Of a stretch of 64,000 bases of DNA, positions 56,700 to 64,000 are shown one piece after another (position 1 is the stretch's first letter; each line of letters opens with the position of its first letter). Made by a program: the position numbers and the translations under genes. The stretch comes from Dama dama (lineage: Eukaryota > Chordata > Mammalia > Artiodactyla > Cervidae), in contig NC_083710.1 in NCBI RefSeq assembly GCF_033118175.1, positions 43,803,501 through 43,867,500 on the forward strand, given 5' to 3'. The notes under the pieces were generated by a model. That model was not told the DNA's origin. It worked only from the letters and a program-made list of their open reading frames with translations, and did not search any database.

Positions 56700-57145
56700 A
56701 GGTAGTCTAATAAATTTGATAGGAAAAATGGTGTTTCATTCTTGATTTAACTTGAATTTATTTGGTTATTGGTAATTTTGAACATTTTACTACACTTTCA
56801 ATTTTAGTTTTCTATTAGCTATGAATTTTCTCTTCAAAAGTTTTGCCTAATTTTCTACTAGATGATATTCCTGTATTCAATTATAGTGAATTCTCATATA
56901 GTAGAATTTTAATTATGTTACACATGTTCCTAAAGTTTCTCTTGATTTGATGACTGTCTTTAATGTATTTTTTCTTTTGAGGTTCGTGATCCTTTTAATT
57001 TTATGTAGTTACATTTATATTTTACCTGTGAAATTATATATACTTTTATGTTTAGAAAATGTATTTCTAGGTAGAGATCATATGAATATTCAATGTTATT
57101 CATCCCATGTTTTTTGATAAATCTTATATACAGCCTTCTTGAAAA
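56700..57145 (-). mobile_element. Probable old L1 3'-end remnant, antisense
   Basis: Order of blocks similar to antisense L1: tcaaaagttttgcctaattttctact, cttttgaggttcgtgatccttttaatttt and agaaaatgtatttctaggta. Very diverged; a moderate call. Confidence 0.45.
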
Positions 57146-57830
57146 CTCATTCTTGTCCTCTGTGGGACTGTCACCTTTGAGTTTTAGTCTGGATTCTCTA
57201 GCCCTTTTCTAAGATGTTTCAGGTTTTTTCCTTCTCATCCTGCTTCTTAATGTTCTGCTGCTATTCCTTAAGGTTCTGTCTTTCACTTATCCTTCTTATT
57301 TGATCAGAACCAGAAGAATGGTGTTATTTACAAGCATACATTTATTTATTACTTATAAAAAGACTTTCTCAGATACACATTTTCTATCCAGATATCTATC
57401 CTGTGTTTAAAAAGTGTATATTTTATTTCTTGGTGTGCAACTAATTTTGAAGTTCCTAATCAGATTTATCATAGCCATACTCTCCATGCCTTCCCCTTCC
57501 TGATCAAATTACTAACACTTCTTTATTTATTTTTAAAAATTTGTCAGTACAAATTCCTTTATAAGCAACATTTTTATTGTCTGCTCAGCCTCAATTCTTG
57601 CCCTAGGTTGAAGGTATTTATAATTCCTTAAACACAGTAGGCTATTTCTTCTGGTTACAGTCGTCTTTTCTACCTGGAATTCATTTATTCTCATGACACT
57701 CTCCAAGCTCGCTCTAACCTGAGTGAAGTGTCCCTCATTTGTCCTCTTATCAGACCTTCACAATATGTTTTCTTTCTTTCTTAGCATTTAACAAGTGTTA
57801 ATAAATTCTCTTTTATATATATATTGAATA
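57146..57830 (+). other. Unassigned, possibly including an L2 remnant
   Basis: The stretch 57655-57800 (tacctggaattcatttattctc... tgacactctccaagctc... cttagcatttaacaagtgttaataaatt) resembles an L2 3' coding region. The remainder is not recognised. Confidence 0.35.
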
Positions 57831-59579
57831 CCATGTCTCAGAAGAATTTGCCTTCTTGTAAATGGGGCTGCTGATTTGGATGACATACTTTCTATAGTCA
57901 TTCTGTATATCAAAGTATAAGAATCCTGGACTTATGAATAGAGCAGGTAGGGCAGTCTGAGTCCAGAAGATAGAACTACTTACAGACACTACAGGCAAGC
58001 TCTAGGCTTGTTGGAAGGTGGGGAACAGCCTACTGGGTAGCTTGCGATTCTTACCTCAACCATGTATGCTAGTAAGATTACACAGAACTTGTCTGTAAAG
58101 TTAAAAAAAAAAAAAAAAAAAGCCTAATTTTTCTTTATTCCTGATATTCAACCATGGTATAGGTACTGTTAAAGGCAATGAAAAGTATTTGTTGAATTAA
58201 ATGAAATTGAAAATATACAGAGACCTATTAATACAATTACCATACTTTCTCTAGTAAAGCTGCAGATCCAGGATTAAATAAAATAGATAATAGGCTTACT
58301 AAGGTCCAAACATTAGTAAATGTGCATTAGAGATGCTCAGATATCTGTTGGTTGGAATACGTTGTGGCTTTGGCTGTACAGGACAGAAAATTACTTTATA
58401 ATTATGCTGGACATTTGTGATAGCAGCTAGGGAGTGGGAAAAAAAATTAGATATCAGAATGGGAATAAAGAGTAAAAGACAGTGGGAGTTAGCATAGGAA
58501 GTTATAGTGAGAGAGAAGAATCTGAATTTTTCAGCCAATAAGTATATGAAATCTTGGAAATTTCAAGTGATAATACTTATAGTATATAGTATATATATAG
58601 CATATCTATATAAGTATAGATAATACTTAAAATATAACTCTTTAGCCAAAAAAGATAGTATTATCAAAACAAAAGAGCATAATAAATGTTCTTTAAACCC
58701 AATTTGTTAATATTTATATAGTTATTTATCCATAAAAATTTAGTTATCTGAACTAAGATTCAAACATGTTTCTTTTGCAACAAAATTTGAATTGTAATAA
58801 GTATTTGTTTTTTCCTTCCTTCCAGTTCCTGTATTCTCAGTAACTGATTTCATAGATGTTTTGCTGGCAACTCCTTGGAAATGCCAGAATGGATTTTCTG
58901 CAGTACATGTTAACCTCTAAATAATAATAATAATAATAAAGCATAGAATAAACATTAAGGAAGCTATATTTGTGATATTGATGTTATTTGCATCACAGAA
59001 TTTTAAATCCTGTGCAAGATCATAGAATACTTTTACTTTTGAACAGACAAGGGATATTTGCTAGAAAAGTAAGGAAGGTCTGGGATCAAAGACTACCTTT
59101 GACCTAGAAAGAGTGATATATAAAGGTATAGACCTTTAGTAAAATTGAAAGAAATAATATGTTGACAGGTGTTGGGTTTGACTAGAGAAAGGATATGGTG
59201 AAAATCAAGTTCCATCTTCCCAGAGAATGAATAGGCAAAGTCACCAGCTAAGTGAGAAAAGCATGGATGATACTGAAAACAGGAGGAATTCTGGAAATAT
59301 GGACAGAGCTGCTGTACTGATACCTAAAAGGAATCCCTAAACAAAGAAAGAAAATAATTGATATGAAAAAATAAGGAACCAGTCATGGATTGATAGCAGA
59401 GATTATAGTGGCTCTTTAATCAGTGGAGTCTTTTATGATTTTGTCCAACAGTGATTTCAAATCCAGAAACAAATTTGGGGGAATTAGATTAATGAATTAC
59501 TACTACATGTCAAGAAGAGTTATGGGACAATTATAGAGTTATTCTTTTCCATTGGGATTTGCATTAGTGGAAGTCTATG
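57831..59579. other. Unique DNA
   Basis: No gene recognised. An A-run of about 20 lies at 58102-58121, (TA)-rich sequence at 58580-58620 and (AAT)n at 58919-58940. Confidence 0.45.
58919..58940 (+). repeat. (AAT)n microsatellite
   Basis: Seven consecutive aat/ata units. Confidence 0.9.
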
Positions 59580-59766
59580 TAAAGCAGAATATGTATCATT
59601 TCCTAGGTTTTTACTTCTTGAGATAGTCTTGTATCACTGTAAACTTCCCTCTTAGAAGAACTACTTTTGCTGAGTTCCATAGATTTTGGAAACTGTGTTT
59701 TTATTTTCTTTGTCTCTAGTTATCTTCTGATTTCTTCTTTGATTTCTACATCGACCCACTTGTTTT

Positions 59767-59831
59767 TATTGTTGTTGTTGTTGTTTTACTAGTATGCTAT
59801 TTAGTATCCACGTGTTTGTGTGTGTGTGTGT
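59767..59831 (+). repeat. (GTT)n and (GT)n tracts
   Basis: (GTT)5-6 at about 59767-59785 and (GT)n at about 59815-59831, inside the antisense L1. Confidence 0.85.
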
Positions 59832-60460
59832 TTTTCATTTTTCTTCTTGTAATTCATATCTAGTTTCATATCACAATGGTCAAAAAAGAGTTTGATATAA
59901 TTTCTATCCTCTTAAATGTGTTGACACTTGTCTTGTGGTATAGCGTGAGATCTATCCTGGAAAATGCCCTTGAAAAAGAGTGTTTATTCTGCTGTTTTGG
60001 CTGGAATGCCCTTTATATACATATGTATTGAATCCAACAGGTTTAATGTATCTTTTCAGACCACTGTTTCCTTATTGATTTTCTGTCTGGGTGATCTGTT
60101 CATTTATGTAAGTAGGGTGTTAATATTCCCTACTATTATTGTATTACTGTCAATTTCTCCCTTTATGTCTGTTAATATTTTCCTTATCTACTTATGTGCT
60201 TCTATATTAGGTGCATACATGTTAACAAATATCTACTACTTGTTACATTTATCATTATGCAATGCATTTCTTTGCCTTTGCTTTAGATTTTGTTTCAAAG
60301 TCTATTTTGTCTGATAGGAGTTTCACTACTTTAGCTTTCTTGTCATTTCTATTTGCATGAAATACTTTTATCCATTCCTTCACTTTCAGTCTGTGTGTGT
60401 CTGTAGCTCTGAAGTGAGTTTCTTGTAAGCAGCATTTAGATGAATTTTTTTTGTTTGTAT

Positions 60461-60474
60461 TTTTTTTTTTTTTC
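60461..60474 (+). repeat. poly(T) run
   Basis: T-run of about 14 within the antisense L1, corresponding to an A-run on its sense strand. Confidence 0.8.
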
Positions 60475-61857
60475 AATTGCCACACTATATCTTTTTAGTG
60501 GAGGATTTAGTTCGTTGACATTTAAAGTGATTGCTGATAGGTATGCACTTATTACCATTTTATTGTTTTCTAATTGTTTTTGTAGTTCATTTCTGCTTCT
60601 TTTCAATTTCTTCCCTTGTGGTTTGATAGTCTTCTTTAGCAGTATAATTTCACTTATTTCTCTCTAGTTTTTGTCTATCTATTATAGGTTTTCAATTTGT
60701 AGTTACCATGGGGTTCATATATGTTAACTTATAACTACCTGTTTTATGCTGATAATTATTTAAGTGCAAACACATTCTAACATATTTATATTTTTTCACT
60801 CCCTCATGTTCTATGTTTTTAATGTTATATTTTCATCTTAATGGTTATCCCTTCATTGTTTATTGTAGTTATAGCTTATAATTTTTGTCTTTTAATCCAT
60901 GCACTACCTTATTTAAGTGATTGACCCACAACCTTTATTACATGCTTGTTTTCACTAGTGATATTTTTTACTTTTCTATATATTCTTATTTCTTATTGTA
61001 GCCTTTTCTTTCTACTAAGAGAGGGCCTTTTAACATTTATTTATGATTGGTTTAGTATTGATTAATTCTTGGTTTTTGCTTGCCAGAGAAGTTATCTCTC
61101 CTTTCATTACAAATGAAAATCTTGCTGGGTTGTAGGTTTTTCCCTTTCAGCACTTTACATCTATCATACCATTCCATTCTTGCCTGCAAAGTTTTTGCAG
61201 AAAAAGCAGTTGATAGCCCTATGGGAGTTCCTCTGTACGTGATTCTTTGTTTTTCTCTTGCTGTCTTTAGAATCCCCTCTTCATTTTTAACTTTTGCTGG
61301 GGTGCAATGGGGTGGTCACAGGAAACTGGCTAGAGTCCAAGACAGTTTCAATCTACTTTCTCCACCTTGTTCCCAGGAATGAGCAAGTATGTGCATGCTC
61401 TTCATGGTCAGTATCTAAATTTACTACAGACCTTCCCCACCACCCCACCCACAAAACACATGCACACACAGTATGTCCCATTAGTTTTCAAGGCAGCGAA
61501 GGGGACTTGTCTTCCCAATGTCAAGACTCCAGGGCTGGGGTGCCCAGCATGTGGTTTTAATCCCTCAGTCCCCAGGAATGATTTTCAAGTCTGTAATCTT
61601 TCTCTTCTTCTGTGTCCCCTCCCAGGAACACCAGTCCCAACATGATTGCTTCTCTTCCCTTCCTACTCAACTCCATCTGGATTTTTTCCTTTTTTTTTAC
61701 AGCTTTGGTTGCATAAGAGTCTTTTTGCAAGTCTCCAGTGTGTTTTCAGTGAGAATTGTTTCACATGTAGTTTTATTTTTGATGTGTTCATTGGAGGAGG
61801 TGAACTCAGCCTCCTACTCTGCCATCTAGATCTCCTTCCTCCTTTCTTTTCATAGGT

Positions 61858-62787
61858 TTTTAGCGATTCAAATGTAGTTAATGCTTGTTAATTCTCAACT
61901 GTATTCTTACCCAGTTTAGGCACTGTGGGACTAGAAAAATATATTATATTGGTAAATATTATAAATTGGATTCTTAAATATGATTTAAGCAGTATAGGTA
62001 GTATAAGTGAACTCAGAATCACGTTAGAAAAGATTAAAAATTGGCCTTAATTGATACACAGAGCTGCTAGTGGGTAAATGCGTGGATACTTGGAGTTTTG
62101 TAGGATGTAGTTAGAGATGGAATTTATAAAATTGGAGCCTACCAATATTTGAAATCATTAACTTTTTTTTCAGTTGTGCTTCTTGGTAGAAAAAAGAATC
62201 ACAATCACATAAATCATTACCAAAATGGGCCTACTGTCAATAGAAGGAAATTAATCATGCATAAAATTGATCCAGACAAGCACAGGGAATGTGTGTATCC
62301 TTCTGAATTAGATCTGTTGGAGAAGTAACTTTCCTATAGGCATGAATGAGAACTGGTAGGATAACTATAGGAAATGTCTACATGCCTCCTCATTGTGGTC
62401 TTATTCACCATAGAAAATGAACAACAAAGAAAAATGTTACTCACTGATCTCTGTGTGATGCAAGCAGGAAATAAAAATCACCTTTATTTAGCATCAGAAT
62501 GTATGCTTGTTTCCAGAGTCATCTGACTATTCATATAGTAACTGTATATTTAACCACATTCTAGCTATCTAATTTACAACTTTTTTTGCACAACTTTAAG
62601 CCATAGGAGCAAAAGCTTGTTTTGCTTTGTTTTGTTTGTTAATTTACAGTCTATACAATGGGAATGCAGTCTTCAGAGCATATTTTAAGGACTACTGTTA
62701 ATTGATTTTGGGAGTTACTATCTTTTGAAATGTTTACATGTGTTTAACTACTCCTATATATCCAGCTGTTTGTGTGAGGACATTTGT
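61858..62787. other. Unique DNA
   Basis: No gene or repeat recognised; starts directly beyond the L1 5' end. Confidence 0.45.
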
Positions 62788-62973
62788 GCAAGTGTGTCTG
62801 TGTCTGAATGCTCAGTCATGTCCAACTCTTTGAAACCCCATGGACTGTAGCCTCCCAGGCTCCTTTGTCCATGGACTTTCTTAGTCAAGAATACTGGAGT
62901 GGGTTACCATTTCCTACTCTCAGGGATCTGCATTGGCATGTGGATAATTTATCACTGCACCACCTAGGAAGTC
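62788..62973 (-). mobile_element. Bov-tA-type SINE
   Basis: Reverse-complement SINE from atgctcagtcatgtccaac to caccacctaggaagtcc, with about 30 bases missing between ctcagggatc and tgcattggca. A heptamer catttgt flanks it (62781-62787 and 62974-62980), a weak TSD. Confidence 0.9.
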
Positions 62974-62980
62974 CATTTGT

Positions 62981-64000
62981 CCATATCTTAATTAAATGGA
63001 TAATTATCTCTTAGGAAATAGATTAAAATATATTAAGCAATTATTGTAAACCATATAAGATATTTGCATAATACAGCAGACAATAGAATCTTTGAGCACT
63101 GAAATTATGCCTGACAATTGAAATTTTTTTTTCCTTCAAATTATGTAATCTGAGGGGAAACATTTAAAATACTATGGTTCCATCCCATTAAATGAAATCA
63201 ATTAAAAATGAAAACTAAAATATCTTTGTAAACTAATAAAGCATAGTAGTTCTTGGTCTTTTTCTTTTGTTCTTCCTTCCTTCCTTCCTTTCATTTGAAT
63301 CAAGAGCACTTACTTCCTTATTTAATGTGACTGAAATAAGTCTATCTCAGAGCATAATTTAAGGATGAAAAAAGGCTTTGATTTTTTTCATTTTCCTTTC
63401 TTTGTTTCTTTTTCAGATTTCAGCAATAGTGAGTACCGTACAGATACTTAGAAATGTTAATAATGATGATTTTATTTTTAAGGTGAATAAATCTTGCCAT
63501 GTTACTGAAAATATTTTGAAGATGAGCATAGTGGCCTTTTTATACTCATTATGTTTGAAGAAAGCACTCTGGGGGGCAGTCTCTTTTAATGTTCAGTGCA
63601 TTTCTTCTTGCCAGGACCATTATTATGATCATTTCACACTGCAATAGAAGCAAGATTACAATAAATATAAATTGTTTATAATGTTTCATTCTTATAATTA
63701 CATTCATACTTACATAAACAGATTTATAAAGGCACGTGTGATTCATATTGCTTTACAGAGATATTAAGCCTTAAAAAGTATGATTTCAAATGTAAACTAA
63801 CTTTAAAGTAAAAAAAACCCTCTAAAAAGTTAAGTGTGCTTTTTTAGAACATTTCTGTTAGGTAGTTAGAATAGGAAAAAGGAGTCCAAAATGGTGATGG
63901 CTAAAAGACAAAGAAAGGGAAAAGCCCATGAAAATAGAATAAAAGAAAATCCACAGGTGAAAAAACACACTCCCTTCTTTGCCAGCCTAATTTGCATAGG
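62981..64000. other. Unique DNA to window end
   Basis: (TTCC)n at 63271-63290. No gene recognised; the 89-residue open frame 63378-63647 has no motif. Confidence 0.4.

Larger units (their letters stand above)
59580..61857 (-). mobile_element. L1 with internal deletion, retaining its 5' end, antisense
   Basis: From the left: mid-ORF2 antisense (gaaacttccctcttagaaga-type sequence, 59640-59760), the N-terminal ORF2 region (gtgtttattctgctgtttt, 59979-60230), further sequence to about 61290 (tttccctttcagcactttac, ...gcagaaaaagcag), then an abrupt change to 5'UTR-like DNA (61290-61857). The last part ends in cctactctgccatctagatc, the complement of the L1 start. The ORF2 3' half, the 3'UTR and most of ORF1 are missing. 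The open frames at 61080-61829 (plus) are antisense shadows of the 5'UTR. Confidence 0.72.

Noticed and set aside
61080..61829. Cluster of plus-strand frames of 88-103 residues
   Set aside because: Antisense to L1 5'UTR-like sequence; mutually overlapping, no recognised domain.
63378..63647. 89-residue frame near the right edge as a terminal exon
   Set aside because: No splice-site pattern with a plausible coding neighbour and no recognised protein; the edge prevents a test.
1..64000. CRISPR array, operon, phage or bacterial insertion sequence
   Set aside because: Regularly recurring sequences are ruminant SINE/LINE copies at irregular spacing; no bacterial gene organisation is present.

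Overview
The window is nuclear DNA of a ruminant mammal (bovid or a close relative). The evidence is the repeat content: about eleven copies of the RTE-type LINE BovB, about thirteen tRNA-headed Bov-tA/BOV-A2 SINEs, and L1 copies whose 3' ends are of the ruminant (L1-BT) type. This combination is not found outside ruminants. I cannot tell cattle, sheep, goat or deer apart from this sequence alone. I see no host protein-coding gene, no exon I would defend, no structural RNA gene and no CRISPR array. The DNA is AT-rich and reads as intergenic or deep intronic. Almost every long open frame comes from a decayed retrotransposon or is its antisense shadow.

Layout. 1-2410: BovB, minus strand, running off the left edge. 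3715-9540: an old minus-strand L1 carrying four younger insertions (BovB 4631-5375, SINE near 6461, ruminant L1 7196-8607, SINE near 8708). 9890-11765: two MLT1-like LTR remnants in opposite orientation, each hit by SINEs, with a strong G-quadruplex motif in the second. 12041-13350: BovB plus SINE. 13361-16215: mostly single-copy DNA, an L2 relic and a third MLT1-like remnant. 16290-18051: an internally deleted BovB with a clear target-site duplication (TSD). 19599-21812: a 2.2 kb BovB, minus strand. 22-29.6 kb: older L1, LTR and DNA-transposon relics plus SINEs. 29.99-31.14 and 33.75-34.49 kb: BovB 3' parts, with a 129 bp ruminant L1 tail at 33516. 34.5-38.2 kb: mostly unique DNA and one ancient repeat. 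38245-42009: the only near-complete BovB. 42-47 kb: SINEs and old L1. 47255-49170: two L1 3' ends in tandem, each carrying an insertion. 49.2-53.8 kb: largely unique DNA with MER5A-, MER- and MIR-type relics. 54244-55402 and 56443-56626: BovB. 56.7-64 kb: L1 relics, an internally deleted L1 that keeps its 5' end (to about 61857), one SINE and unique flank.

How the parts relate. BovB encodes an APE-type endonuclease and a reverse transcriptase and copies itself by target-primed reverse transcription. The Bov-tA SINEs have no coding capacity. Their bodies match two separate pieces of the BovB copy at 38245-42009, one in its 5' region and one at its 3' end, so parent and parasite can be compared directly here. 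All BovB copies are dead: each is truncated or frameshifted, and several carry substitutions in the SDH (endonuclease) or YADD (polymerase) catalytic motifs. I found no convincing new biological system. The most interesting material is the nested insertion history, the internally deleted BovB and the BovB/SINE/L1 sequence sharing.
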